Positions 28,217 to 37,119 of a stretch of DNA of 64,000 bases are shown piece after piece. Every line of letters begins with the position of its first letter. Positions within the stretch are counted from its first letter, which is position 1. The position numbers were made by a program, and so were the translations under genes. The notes below the pieces were generated by a model. It had not been told where the DNA came from. It worked only from the letters and a program-made list of their open reading frames with translations, and ran no database searches. Source of the stretch: Methylobacterium sp. WSM2598 (GTDB lineage Bacteria; Pseudomonadota; Alphaproteobacteria; Rhizobiales; Beijerinckiaceae); NCBI RefSeq assembly GCF_000379105.1, contig NZ_KB900609.1, forward strand, positions 3,982,346-4,046,345, in the 5' to 3' direction.

Positions 28217-28277
28217 CCAGGGCCGCGATACTGGCCTCAGGGGCGGCGCGCGCCAAGCCCCGAAAGCACCGCCCGCG

Positions 28278-29138
28278 TCACTCCTTGCTCATGTCCGGGG
28301 CCTCGGGATTCTTCATCCCGACGACGTGGTAGCCCGCATCGACGTGCAGGATCTCGCCGGTCATGCCGCGGGACATGTCGGAGACGAGGTAGGCGGCGGT
28401 CTCGCCGACCTCGTCGATCGTCACGGTCCGGCGCAGGGGCGCGTTGTACTCGTTCCACTTCAGGATGTAGCGGAAGTCGCCGATCCCGGAGGCGGCCAGC
28501 GTCTTGATCGGCCCGGCCGAGATCGCGTTCACGCGGATCTTCGAGGGGCCGAGATCGGCCGCGAGGTAGCGCACCGAGGCTTCGAGCGCCGCCTTGGCGA
28601 CGCCCATCACGTTGTAGTGGGGCATCCACTTCTCGGCGCCGTAATAGGTCAGGGTCAGGAGCGAGCCGCCCTGCGGCATCAGCTTCTCGGCCCGCTGCGC
28701 GATCGCCGTGAACGAGTAGCAGGAGATCAGGAGCGACTTGGAGAAGTTCGCCTCGCTGGTGTCGACGTAGCGGCCGGTCAGCTCGTCCTTGTCCGAGAAG
28801 GCGATGCAGTGCACGACGAAGTCGAGGCTGCCGCCGAAGTGGCGGCCGGCGGCGTCGAAGACCGCGTCGATCGAGCCCGGATCGGTGACGTCGCAATGGC
28901 CGACCACCGCCGCGTCGAGTTCCTTGGCGAGCGGCTCGACCCGCTTCTTGAGCGCCTCGCCCTGGTACGTGAAGGCGAGGTCCGCCCCGTGCAGGCGGGC
29001 GCTGCGCGCGATGCCCCAGGCGATCGAGCGGTTGTTCGCCACCCCGAGCACGAGGCCCCGCTTGCCGGCGAGCAGCCCGGCCTTCGGGCTCGCGGCCTGC
29101 TCGTCATCCTGGACCTCAGCCCGGTTCGAATCCGCCAT
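28278..29138 (-). CDS. fabI: Enoyl-[acyl-carrier-protein] reductase (NADH) FabI
   Basis: The 286-residue SDR of the FabI type has the cofactor site GLVLGVANNRSIAWGIA, the catalytic Tyr-x6-Tyr-Met-x-x-Lys region (LTYYGAEKWMPHYNVMGVAK) and SAGPIKTLAASGIGDF. It reduces enoyl-ACP in the last step of fatty-acid elongation. An N-terminal extension of about 20 residues precedes the fold. It stands alone. Confidence 0.95.
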   Translation of the reverse strand: MADSNRAEVQDDEQAASPKAGLLAGKRGLVLGVANNRSIAWGIARSARLHGADLAFTYQGEALKKRVEPLAKELDAAVVGHCDVTDPGSIDAVFDAAGRHFGGSLDFVVHCIAFSDKDELTGRYVDTSEANFSKSLLISCYSFTAIAQRAEKLMPQGGSLLTLTYYGAEKWMPHYNVMGVAKAALEASVRYLAADLGPSKIRVNAISAGPIKTLAASGIGDFRYILKWNEYNAPLRRTVTIDEVGETAAYLVSDMSRGMTGEILHVDAGYHVVGMKNPEAPDMSKE

Positions 29139-29247
29139 GGTTCACCAACGCCTGCTGCCGCGGGACGGCCCGCGGGGCCGTGAAGCGCGAGGCCGAAGCC
29201 TTCGCTCGGCATCCTTAGCCGACGCCCGCGGGCGACGGAAGTCCGTG

Positions 29248-29313
29248 CGACCGGCCCGGCCTCAGTCCGGCCGGGGGCGGCGACCGGCCCGGCCTCGGTC
29301 CGGCCGGGGACGG
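29248..29313. repeat. 33-bp tandem duplication upstream of fabI
   Basis: Two adjacent 33-bp units beginning CGACCGGCCCGGCCTC and ending CCGGCCGGGG(G/A)CGG differ at two positions. They lie in the untranslated region between fabI and the small protein gene at 29473. Confidence 0.7.
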
Positions 29314-29472
29314 CGGCCGCCCGGCGCCCCTGCGTCGGAAGGCGGATTGCCCCGATCGCCCGCGCAGGCTACGCAGGTGTTAATAAAGGATTGATGACGG
29401 CAAGAGCGGGCACCGGGCGTGTCCGCCGGCGTTGTCCCTCAACAAGAGCAAACCAGTGGAGGAACGCGCGTC

Positions 29473-29736
29473 ATGAGCGGGTATTGGTTCTGCGAGACGC
29501 CGCAGGGCGAGTTCCGAATTGCCCTGACCCGCTGGGCCGGGCGCGACCGCGTCGTGCTGTTCTACGAGCGCGAGCCGCTCGGCTGCTACGACAGCGCGGA
29601 ACTCGCCCTCGACCGGCTGATCCACGGCGAGACCTACACGCCGTCCTGCGGGCTCGACCTGCGCCACCTCCCCCTGCCGACCACGCTGTCGGACTGGGTC
29701 TTCGCCGCCGACGCGAAGACCTGCGCGAAGACCTGA
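29473..29736 (+). CDS. Hypothetical protein
   Basis: This 87-residue soluble protein starts MSGYWFCETPQGEFRIALT. It is rich in aromatic residues and resembles short proteins of unknown function common in Methylobacterium-type genomes. GGAGGAA lies about 11 bases upstream of the ATG. Function unknown. Confidence 0.65.
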   Translation: MSGYWFCETPQGEFRIALTRWAGRDRVVLFYEREPLGCYDSAELALDRLIHGETYTPSCGLDLRHLPLPTTLSDWVFAADAKTCAKT

Positions 29737-29783
29737 CGGGCGCCGCACCGGGCCGCGCTCCGGCCCGGCACCGGCGTGGCGCC

Positions 29784-30017
29784 TCAGCGGCCCGAGCGCA
29801 CCAGCCGGGTGATGGCGAGCGGCGGCCGGCCGGACTTCTCCGCGATCTCGCGGTCCTGCTCCTCGATGACCTGCTTGGCCGGCGCGTCGCCGTCGAGGCC
29901 GTTCAGGACGGAGCGGGGCACGCGGCGGTTGGAGCGTCGCGAGCCGTCCTCGTAATAGACGTCGAACAGGACGTAACCGGTATCCTGCGGTTTCGGCTTC
30001 TGCTTGGAACGCAACAT
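29784..30017 (-). CDS. Hypothetical small basic protein
   Basis: This 77-residue protein starts MLRSKQKPKPQDTGYVLFDV and has many Arg/Lys residues (RRSNRRVPRSVL). No motif is recognised. It is convergent with the 29473 gene. Codon use looks normal, which supports it as a gene. Confidence 0.55.
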   Translation of the reverse strand: MLRSKQKPKPQDTGYVLFDVYYEDGSRRSNRRVPRSVLNGLDGDAPAKQVIEEQDREIAEKSGRPPLAITRLVRSGR

Positions 30018-30423
30018 GGACGGGTCTCTCGTGCTGTGCCGCGCGGGCCGCACCGAGGCGGGACCGCGAGCGGTCCCGGACGCACCGCGTCCGGTCTGGG
30101 CGATGTGGAACGGTCAGGCCTGCCGCGGCCTCGACGCGCCGGGCGGCGCGGGGCGACGGGCCGGCGCGCGGGGCGGTGACCTTCTACATGGCGCGCCGCA
30201 GCCCGGAATTCCAGCCGCCGCGCGGCGTGCCAGGGTTGCGCGGGCCTCGCCCCTCCCGGCCCGCCCTGTCGCCCGGACGCCACAGCTGTGTCGCGCCCGC
30301 GCCGATGCGCGGCTTTGCGCCGCGCGCGTTAACCCATTCGCAATTCCTCGCTGGCCCGGGCCCCGGCCCGCTCCTATGACTCGAGGACCCCGAGGCCGCA
30401 CCGAATCGCTGAATCGCCCGCCG

Positions 30424-30687
30424 ATGCCGAATTTCGAGACCTTCCTTCCCCCGGAGCCCTCCGACCAGGAGGACAAGCGCACCGCCCTGACCTACGTGTC
30501 GCAGGCGTTCGCCGAGGGCTGCCTCGATGGAATCGACGGGGATTGCATGGCCCAGGCCGCGCTCTTCGCCGCCTTCCAGGAGCTGGTGCAGACCTACGGC
30601 GAGGAGGCGACCGCCCGCTTCGCCGAGGGCTTCCCCGAGCGCATCCGCAACGGCGCCTACACGGTCAATCCCCCTCGCCACCATTGA
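30424..30687 (+). CDS. Hypothetical protein
   Basis: This 87-residue acidic protein (MPNFETFLPPEPSDQEDKRT) is probably helical, with YVSQAFAEGCLDGIDGDCMAQ in the middle. No family is recognised. It ends 10 bases before the YbaK-type gene on the same strand, so the two are probably cotranscribed. Confidence 0.62.
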   Translation: MPNFETFLPPEPSDQEDKRTALTYVSQAFAEGCLDGIDGDCMAQAALFAAFQELVQTYGEEATARFAEGFPERIRNGAYTVNPPRHH

Positions 30688-30697
30688 GGCGGCAGCG

Positions 30698-31168
30698 ATG
30701 AGCCTCGACTCCGTGCGGGCGTTCCTCGCCGCGCGCGCGCCCGACCTCGCGGTCATCGAGACGCGCGCGAGCTCCGCCACGGTGGCGCTCGCGGCCGACG
30801 CGCACGGCGTCGCGCCCGGGCAGATCGCCAAGACCCTGTCGCTGCGGGTGGGCGAGCGCGTCCTGCTGGTCGTGACCCGGGGCGATGCCCGGCTCGACAA
30901 CCGCAAGATGAAGGACGCCTTCGGCGGGCGGGCGCGCATGCTCGACGCCGAGGAGACCGAGCGGGTGACGAGCCACCCGGTCGGCGGCGTCTGCCCCTTC
31001 GGCCTGCCGGCGCCGCTGCCGGTCTATTGCGACGTGTCGCTGCGCGCCTTCGCGGAGGTGATCCCGGCCGGCGGCTCCACCCACAGCTCCGTGCGGCTGC
31101 CGCCGGAGCGGATGGCCGACCTCGTCGGCGCCGCCTGGGTGGATGTGTGCCAGCCCGTGGAGGGGTGA
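30698..31168 (+). CDS. YbaK/ProX-family aminoacyl-tRNA deacylase-like protein
   Basis: This 156-residue single-domain protein has the YbaK marks GVAPGQIAKTLSLRVG, LDNRKMKDAFG, HPVGGVCPFG and the end FAEVIPAGGSTHSSVRLP. Such proteins remove wrongly attached amino acids from tRNA (for example Cys- or Ala-tRNAPro). The exact specificity cannot be told. Likely in an operon with the 87-residue protein upstream. Confidence 0.87.
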   Translation: MSLDSVRAFLAARAPDLAVIETRASSATVALAADAHGVAPGQIAKTLSLRVGERVLLVVTRGDARLDNRKMKDAFGGRARMLDAEETERVTSHPVGGVCPFGLPAPLPVYCDVSLRAFAEVIPAGGSTHSSVRLPPERMADLVGAAWVDVCQPVEG

Positions 31169-31201
31169 GGCGCGCGGCGGCGCCCCGCACCGGCCGGCGC
31201 C

Positions 31202-32035
31202 CTACCCCGCCCCCGGAACCTCGAAACTGGCGAAGGCCGGCCGCTCGACCCGCAGTGCCAGCCCGCCCGCCTCGATCGCCTCGCCGGCCGCGACGGCGTC
31301 GGCGAGCCGGTCGAGGCGCAGGAGCGCGAGGCCCCGCGCGCCCGCGGCGCCGCCGGTCTGGCCGAGGGCCCGCGCCCCCGCCGTGACGGCCGTGCCGGGC
31401 GCCGCCGCCCGGGCGCCCGCATAGGCCACCGGGACGACCCGGGTCCGGGCCGTGCCGCGATGCTGCATGCGCGACACCACCTCCTGGCCGACGTAGCAGC
31501 CCTTGCGGAAATCGACGCCGCCGAGCTGGTCCATCAGCGCCTCGTGCGGGAAAGCGTCGCCGAGGGCGAAGTCGGCGCCCCCCTCCGGCACGCCGAGCCC
31601 GATCCGGTGGGCGGCGTAATCCTCCGCGGTCGCGTCCGGGGCCGGGCCCTCGCCCTCCCCGGCATGGCGCCGCCAGCCGAGGGCGGGCAGGCGCCCGTCG
31701 CGCAGCCACGCGCCCGCCGGCGGCCCGCCCCAGGCCGCCAGGACCCGCAGCGGCGCCTCCGCGAAGGCGACCTTGGCCCGCAGCCGATACAGGGTCAGGC
31801 GCCGGGTGAGGTCCGGCAGCAGCGCCCGCGCGACGTCGAGGGCGAAACCCTCCGCCGCGCGGCTGATCAGGAAGTCGACCAGGACCTTGCCCTGGGGGGT
31901 GAGCAGCGCCCCCAGCCGCGCCTCGCCTAGCGGCAGGGTCTCGACGTTGCAGGTCACGAGCCCCTGGAGGAATCCCGGCGCATCGTCGCCGGCCACGCTC
32001 AGCACGGCGCGGTCCGGCAGGAGGGCGATCGGCAT
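31202..32035 (-). CDS. ygfZ: Folate-binding YgfZ/GcvT-like protein
   Basis: The 277-residue protein has the diagnostic KGCYVGQEVVSRMQHRG segment of the YgfZ (IbaG57) group and an opening LLTPQGKVLVDFLI that matches GcvT-like folds. YgfZ uses tetrahydrofolate to help maintain or repair some iron-sulphur enzymes. It is divergent from the dihydroorotase gene. Confidence 0.92.
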   Translation of the reverse strand: MPIALLPDRAVLSVAGDDAPGFLQGLVTCNVETLPLGEARLGALLTPQGKVLVDFLISRAAEGFALDVARALLPDLTRRLTLYRLRAKVAFAEAPLRVLAAWGGPPAGAWLRDGRLPALGWRRHAGEGEGPAPDATAEDYAAHRIGLGVPEGGADFALGDAFPHEALMDQLGGVDFRKGCYVGQEVVSRMQHRGTARTRVVPVAYAGARAAAPGTAVTAGARALGQTGGAAGARGLALLRLDRLADAVAAGEAIEAGGLALRVERPAFASFEVPGAG

Positions 32036-32142
32036 CGGCAGGCGGTCCTTCTCGTCCGGGGCCCCGCTTGAACCTCCGGCGAGGCTGACATAAGCCGCCT
32101 CGGGGCCGCCCTCAATCGGCCTCGAGCCCGGAGACGGCCGCG

Positions 32143-33483
32143 ATGACCCAGAGCTTCGACCTGATCCTGCGCGGCGGCACGCTCGTCAACCACGACGGCG
32201 TCGGGCCGGGCGATCTCGGCATCCGGGCCGGGCGGGTCGCGGCCATCGGCGACCTCGCCACCGCGGCGGCCGGCGAGGTCCGGGACTGCACCGGCCTGCA
32301 TCTCCTGCCGGGGGTGATCGACAGCCAGGTGCATTTCCGCGAGCCCGGGCTCGACCACAAGGAGGATCTGGAGACCGGCTCGCGCGCCGCCGTGATGGGA
32401 GGCGTCACGACGGTGTTCGAGATGCCCAACACCAATCCCCAGACGACCGGCCCGGAGGCGCTCGCCGACAAGCTCCGCCGCGCCCATCACCGCATGCACT
32501 GCGACTTCGCCTTCTGGGTCGGGGGCACGCACGAGAACGCCGCCGAGGTGGCGGAGCTGGAGCGGCTGCCGGGAGCGGCGGGGATCAAGGTCTTCATCGG
32601 CTCCTCGACGGGCTCGCTCCTGGTCGAGGACGATGCGGGGATCACCGAGATCCTGAAGCGCATCCGCCGCCGCGCCGCCTTCCACGCCGAGGACGAGGCG
32701 ATGCTGCGCGCCCGCAAGGGCCTGCGCGTGCCGGGCGACCCGTCCTCGCACCCGGTCTGGCGCTCGCCCGAGGCGGCGCTCACGGCGACGCAGCGCCTGG
32801 TGCGGATCGCCCGGGAGACCGGCGCGCGGATCCACATCCTGCACATCTCCACCGCCGAGGAGATGCGCTTCCTCGCCGCGCACAAGGACGTGGCGACCGT
32901 GGAGGTGACGCCCCACCACCTCACCCTGGACGGCGCGGAGGCCTATCCGCGCCTCGGCACGCTGGTGCAGATGAACCCGCCGGTGCGCGACGCCGCCCAT
33001 CGCGACGGAATCTGGTGGGGTCTCTCCCAGGGCGTCGCGGACGTGCTCGGCTCCGACCACGCCCCCCACACCCTGGAGGAGAAGGCCAAGCCCTACCCGG
33101 ATTCCCCCTCCGGCATGACCGGGGTGCAGACGCTGGTGCCGATCATGCTCGACCACGTGGCGGCGGGGCGCCTGAGCCTCGCGCGCTTCGTCGACCTGAC
33201 GAGCGCGGGGCCGCAGCGCGCCTTCGGGCTCGCCCGCAAGGGCCGCCTCGCGGTCGGCTACGACGCGGACGTCACGGTGGTGGACCTGAAGCGCTGCGAG
33301 ACGATCCGCAACGCCTGGATCGCCAGCCGCTGCGGCTGGACGCCCTACGACGGCACGACGGTCACGGGCTGGCCGGTCGGCACGCTGGTGCGCGGCGCGA
33401 CCGTGATGTGGGAGGGCAGCCTGGTGACGCCCGCTTCCGGCGAGGCGGCCCGGTTCGAGGAGGCTTTTCCGGCGCGCGCCTGA
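32143..33483 (+). CDS. pyrC: Dihydroorotase (class I type)
   Basis: The 446-residue amidohydrolase begins FDLILRGGTLVNHDG. It has the metal-binding DSQVHFREPGLDHKEDLETG, the later histidines HILHIST and VEVTPHHLTL, and the catalytic Asp in DVLGSDHAPHTLEEK. It cyclises carbamoyl-aspartate to dihydroorotate in pyrimidine synthesis. Members of this clade are sometimes annotated as generic amidohydrolases. No pyrB is adjacent. Confidence 0.9.
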   Translation: MTQSFDLILRGGTLVNHDGVGPGDLGIRAGRVAAIGDLATAAAGEVRDCTGLHLLPGVIDSQVHFREPGLDHKEDLETGSRAAVMGGVTTVFEMPNTNPQTTGPEALADKLRRAHHRMHCDFAFWVGGTHENAAEVAELERLPGAAGIKVFIGSSTGSLLVEDDAGITEILKRIRRRAAFHAEDEAMLRARKGLRVPGDPSSHPVWRSPEAALTATQRLVRIARETGARIHILHISTAEEMRFLAAHKDVATVEVTPHHLTLDGAEAYPRLGTLVQMNPPVRDAAHRDGIWWGLSQGVADVLGSDHAPHTLEEKAKPYPDSPSGMTGVQTLVPIMLDHVAAGRLSLARFVDLTSAGPQRAFGLARKGRLAVGYDADVTVVDLKRCETIRNAWIASRCGWTPYDGTTVTGWPVGTLVRGATVMWEGSLVTPASGEAARFEEAFPARA

Positions 33484-33619
33484 GGGGCCCGCGCCGGGAA
33501 TGGACACGCAAGTCGATCGACCGGCCGCTGTCCTGCGCTGAGCCGTGGCGCGGCGCACGCTCATCACCAAGTCTTTAGGCTCGTCCGATTAAGACTGATG
33601 GCGAGAGGATGGTCGCAGG

Positions 33620-33901
33620 ATGAGCCAGATCGAGGTCGAGGACGGGGTGCGCTTGAGCTTCCCGGGGCGCTGCGCCGAGTTCGGCGAGGGCGTGACCATC
33701 GGCCTCGTCGTCGCCCGCCTCGCCGCGGGCGCGACCGCCTTCACGCAGCGGGTGTCCCCCGAGACCCTGGTCCAGGTGCGGGACGTGGCCGCGCAGTTCG
33801 GCTACCGCGCCCGGGTGATCGAGGAATCGGCGCAGGGCTGCGACGTCGTCTTCGTCAGACCCTCGGGGCGGCCGGTGCTGCGCCTCGTCGGCGGGCCCTG
33901 A
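33620..33901 (+). CDS. Hypothetical protein
   Basis: This 93-residue protein starts MSQIEVEDGVRLSFPGRCAE. It is beta-rich in appearance, with a hydrophobic segment VTIGLVVARLAAGATAF. AGGATG and a good ribosome site lie at the start. No family recognised. It follows dihydroorotase by 136 bases. Confidence 0.6.
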   Translation: MSQIEVEDGVRLSFPGRCAEFGEGVTIGLVVARLAAGATAFTQRVSPETLVQVRDVAAQFGYRARVIEESAQGCDVVFVRPSGRPVLRLVGGP

Positions 33902-33904
33902 CTC

Positions 33905-34108
33905 ATAGGACATCCGGTTGATTGCTTCGCCATGAGGATGTCGGCTTCGCTCAGGCGCCGCGCGGGCTTGGCATACGCCATCCGGTTGATGGCGTCGCCA
34001 TCTCCGATTTCGGCCATGCGGCTGTCGGCGTCGCTCAGGCGCCGCGCTCAGGCGCCGCGCAGGCTCGTGATCCGGGATCCAGCTTCGATCAGGCGGATCC
34101 CGGATCAC
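33905..34108. repeat. Dispersed repeat family 2, copies at 34.0 kb
   Basis: Two imperfect units contain CATCCGGTTGATNGCNTCGCC, (G/C)ATGAGGATGTCGGC or related, and TCGCTCAGGCGCCGCGC, followed by a hairpin GATCCGGGATC / GATCCCGGATC at 34072-34105. They fill the space between the 33620 gene and the AI-2E permease gene. Confidence 0.65.
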
Positions 34109-35166
34109 GCCTCGATCTCGGGCCGGTAGAGCCGGTCGAGCAGCACCTTGGCCACCGCCATCAGCGGCAGGGCGAGGGCGATGCCCCACAGCCCGAGCAG
34201 CACGCCGAGCAGGATCTGCCCGGCGAAGATCGTCGCGGGCGGGATGTCGAGGGCGCGCTTCTGGATGAAGGGCGTGAGCACGTAGCTCTCCAGCGCCTGG
34301 ACCAGCAGGTAGATGGCGAGGCCGCCGAGCGCCCCCTTCAGGCCCTGGGCGAGCCCGGCCAGCACGATCACCAGCCCGGCCACGAGCGCGCCGACCGTCG
34401 GGATGAAGCAGAGCAGCCCCGCCTGGAGGCCGAGGATCAGCGCCCCGTCGAGGCCGAGCAGGGACAGGCCGAGCCAGACGCAGACGAAGATCGCCGCCAT
34501 GATCGCGAGCTGGCCGAAGAGCCAGTGCCGCAGCGTCTCCCCGGTCGCGTCCAGGATCTCGGCGGCGCGGGAGCGGTGGCGGCGGGGGACGAAGCGCAGC
34601 ATCCCTTCCCGGTAGGCGGCCGGCTGGGCCGCCAGGAACAGCCCGAGGGCCACCACCACGAACAGGTTGCCGATCGCTCCGAAGACCCGCACGGCGATCA
34701 TCGAGGCCTGCCCCAGCATCCGGCCCGCCTCCGACAGGAGGGCGCTCGGATTCGGCAGGGCGCCGCGGGCGGCCCCCTCCTTCGCGGCCCCCTCCCCGCC
34801 CGCGAGGTCGAGGTCGCGCGTGTCGATGCCGCGCGTCCTGAGCCAGCCGCGAACCGTCTCGGTCTGCTGCTTCAGGGTCTGGCCGAGCGTGTCCGCCTGG
34901 GCCGCCACCGTCGCGCCCCCGAACCCGGCGAGGCCGAGGACGAGGCCGGCGAGGAGCACGCTCACGAGCGCGAGGCGCGCGCCGTGGCCGAGCGGCAGGA
35001 CTTGGCCGAGGAGGCGCGCCAGCCCGTCCAGGAAGACGCCGAACAGGATGCCGGCGAAGATCAGCAGCAGCGTGTCCGCCGCCTGCCACGTCAGCCCGAG
35101 CCCGGCCGCGAACAGCACGACCCCGATCCCCGCGAGCAGCCGCGGCCGCACCCCCGCCTCCGTCAT
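34105..35166 (-). CDS. AI-2E transporter family (PerM-like) membrane protein
   Basis: This 353-residue protein has about eight hydrophobic helices. The pattern GLDGALILGLQAGLLCFIPT and the segment YVLTPFIQKRALDIPPAT are typical of the TqsA/PerM group. Proposed roles include export of autoinducer-2 or other small molecules, and Na+/H+ exchange. The substrate is not known here. It is probably cotranscribed with nothing: moaE starts on the same strand 104 bases upstream. Confidence 0.9.
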   Translation of the reverse strand: MTEAGVRPRLLAGIGVVLFAAGLGLTWQAADTLLLIFAGILFGVFLDGLARLLGQVLPLGHGARLALVSVLLAGLVLGLAGFGGATVAAQADTLGQTLKQQTETVRGWLRTRGIDTRDLDLAGGEGAAKEGAARGALPNPSALLSEAGRMLGQASMIAVRVFGAIGNLFVVVALGLFLAAQPAAYREGMLRFVPRRHRSRAAEILDATGETLRHWLFGQLAIMAAIFVCVWLGLSLLGLDGALILGLQAGLLCFIPTVGALVAGLVIVLAGLAQGLKGALGGLAIYLLVQALESYVLTPFIQKRALDIPPATIFAGQILLGVLLGLWGIALALPLMAVAKVLLDRLYRPEIEA

Positions 35167-35269
35167 GAACCGATCCTCTCCGGGCACCGCGCAGGGGGCG
35201 CTCACTGCGCGGCAAGATAGGCCGGCCGGCCGCGATGTCCCGCCGGGGAGGACCGCCCGCCGGACCCCG

Positions 35270-35725
35270 CTACCAGCGCCCGGCCGCCGCCTCGTCCTGC
35301 GCCGTGGCCTCGACCCAGCCCCCCACCGTCCCGTCGCGCAGGTGCTCGCGCTTCCAGAACGGCGCCCGGGTCTTGAGGTAGTCCATCAGGAAACTCGCCG
35401 CCGCGAAGGCCGCCTCGCGGTGTGCCGAGGCCGTCAGCACCAGGACGATGCCCTCCCCCGGCCGGATCCGCCCGTGGCGGTGGATCACCGTCACCCCGTC
35501 GAGCGGCCAGCGCCGGGCGGCCTCGTCGAGCACCCGCCCGACCTCCTCCTCCGCCATGCCCGGGTAATGCTCCAGTTCGAGGGCGGCGAGGCGCCCGCCC
35601 TCGTCCCGGCACAGGCCCGTGAAGCTGACGACCGCCCCCGCCCGGCCGTCCGTCGCGGCGGACAGGGCGGCGATCTCGGCCGCGACGTCGAAGGGGTCGG
35701 ACTGGATGCTCAGGCGCGGGATCAT
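35270..35725 (-). CDS. moaE: Molybdopterin synthase catalytic subunit MoaE
   Basis: The 151-residue protein has the MoaE segments GAVVSFTGLCRDEGG, LELEHYPGMAEEE, VTVIHRHGRIRPGEGIVLVL and DYLKTRAPFWKRE. It inserts dithiolene sulphur into precursor Z together with MoaD. moaD is not adjacent on either side. A molybdate-binding protein gene (modA) lies 1.4 kb away but in another transcription unit. Confidence 0.95.
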   Translation of the reverse strand: MIPRLSIQSDPFDVAAEIAALSAATDGRAGAVVSFTGLCRDEGGRLAALELEHYPGMAEEEVGRVLDEAARRWPLDGVTVIHRHGRIRPGEGIVLVLTASAHREAAFAAASFLMDYLKTRAPFWKREHLRDGTVGGWVEATAQDEAAAGRW

Positions 35726-35737
35726 GCGGGCTCCCCA

Positions 35738-35849
35738 AGCCGAGCTGCGCCGGGCAACTCTGCTTCGCTCTTGTTCTTGCATCATTTTCGCTGACGCGGT
35801 GCTTCGGTTCGCCGGCGAACCGGCGACCCCTTCGGCGCATGATGCTTAG
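35738..35849 (+). repeat. Dispersed repeat family 1, copy at 35.7 kb
   Basis: An eroded hairpin CCGAGCTGC to CTCTGCTTCG is followed by TTGCATCATTTTCGCTGAC, GCGGTGCTTCGGTTCGCCGG, CGGCGACCCCTTCGGC and ATGATGCTTAGC. The tail is close to the reversed copy at 49.2 kb, including the extra TTCGGTTCGCCG part not found in the 21.7 kb copy. Confidence 0.7.
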
Positions 35850-35950
35850 CACGGCCCGCCCGGCGGCGCGATCGGGGCTGGCCCCGCACCGGGCCGCGGT
35901 GCATGAAGCCCGGGGCCCCGTGCGGGGCCGGCCCCGACGCGAGTGTCCCC

Positions 35951-36973
35951 GTGCGCCCCGACCTGCTGCTTCCCTACGACGGCACCGAGCCGGCCTTCGC
36001 CACCCCGCCGGCCCGCTGCGGGCGGCGCAGCACGGTGATCGGCCGCACCAGCCTCGGCGCCGGGGCGTGGCTCGGCGACGCCGCGGTGATCCGCGGCGAC
36101 GGCCACGATGTCATCGCGGGCGACGGCCTCTGGCTCGGGCCGCGGGCGACGCTCCACATCGCCCAGGACAAGTACCCCTGCATCCTGGGCGACCGGGTCA
36201 CGGTCGGGCGCAACGCCGTCGTGCATGCCTGCACGGTCGGGGACGATTGCGTGGTCGAGGACGATTGCGTCGTGCTCGACGGCTCCGTGGTCGAGGACGG
36301 GGTGGTGATCGAGGCCGGCAGCACCGTCTATCCCCGCTCGACCCTCGCGGCGGGCCTGCTCTACGCGGGCTCGCCCGCCGCGCCCCTGCGCCGGCTCGCC
36401 GCGGGCGAGGCCGCCGCCCGGGCCGCGCGCCTGCGCGCCGGCCCCGCGGCGGCCGTGCCGGCGGCGGCCCCGGGCCATCCCGCGCCCGCCGTGTTCGTCG
36501 CCCTGAGCGCGCGCCTCGCCGGGCCGGTCGACCTCGCCCCGGGGGCCAGCATCTTCTTCGGTTGCGACCTCGACGCGGCGGCCGGGCCGATCGCGGTCGG
36601 CCCGAACGCGAACGTGCAGGACAACAGCGTCCTGCGCCCCCTCGGGGCCGGGCTGGTGATCGAGCGGGACACCACCCTCGGCCACAACGTGGTGGCGGCG
36701 GACGGGCGGATCGGCCCGCGCAGCCTCGTCGGCATCGGGGCCGTCCTCGCCCCCGGCACCGTCGTGGGCGAGGACGTGCTGGTCGCGGCCGGAACCGTTA
36801 CCGCGGCGGGCCAAGTGCTGGAACCCGGCTGGCTCTGGGGCGGACGCCCGGCGCGCCGCCTCGCGCCGCTCGACGCGGGCAAGCGCGAGATGATGCGCCG
36901 CATCGTCGAGCAATATGCCGGCTACGGCCGCCGCTACCGCAAGGCCCAGATCGCGCTTTCACCGGAGGCCTGA
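35951..36973 (+). CDS. Tandem gamma-carbonic-anhydrase-like protein (two left-handed beta-helix domains)
   Basis: The protein of about 340 residues consists of two hexapeptide-repeat domains. Half one has VIRGDGHDVIAGDGLWLGP and VTVGRNAVVHACTVGD. Half two has VGPNANVQDNSVLRPLG and TTLGHNVVAADGRIGP. Gamma carbonic anhydrases use three His ligands; here the first half keeps the VHAC His but has Arg for the GH His, and the second half keeps GH but lacks the others. Neither half has a full metal site, although sites might be shared between subunits. The GTG 35951 is preferred over the ATG at 35903 because the first 16 residues are low in complexity. Confidence 0.78.
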   Translation: MRPDLLLPYDGTEPAFATPPARCGRRSTVIGRTSLGAGAWLGDAAVIRGDGHDVIAGDGLWLGPRATLHIAQDKYPCILGDRVTVGRNAVVHACTVGDDCVVEDDCVVLDGSVVEDGVVIEAGSTVYPRSTLAAGLLYAGSPAAPLRRLAAGEAAARAARLRAGPAAAVPAAAPGHPAPAVFVALSARLAGPVDLAPGASIFFGCDLDAAAGPIAVGPNANVQDNSVLRPLGAGLVIERDTTLGHNVVAADGRIGPRSLVGIGAVLAPGTVVGEDVLVAAGTVTAAGQVLEPGWLWGGRPARRLAPLDAGKREMMRRIVEQYAGYGRRYRKAQIALSPEA

Positions 36974-37119
36974 TCGCAACGGCCCGGGATGCGGACGCAT
37001 CGGGCCGTCGACCGTCTCGCCTGCTCGGCACCACGCCAAGGGCTTGGTGAGAAGAATGGCTCGGCGCACATTCGAGAACCGACCCAACGGTCACGAGACA
37101 TGACCGCTGGGATGAGGGG

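Noticed and set aside
27013..29183. Long plus-strand frames opposite pfp and fabI
   Set aside because: They lack coding character and known domains; the minus-strand genes there are certain.
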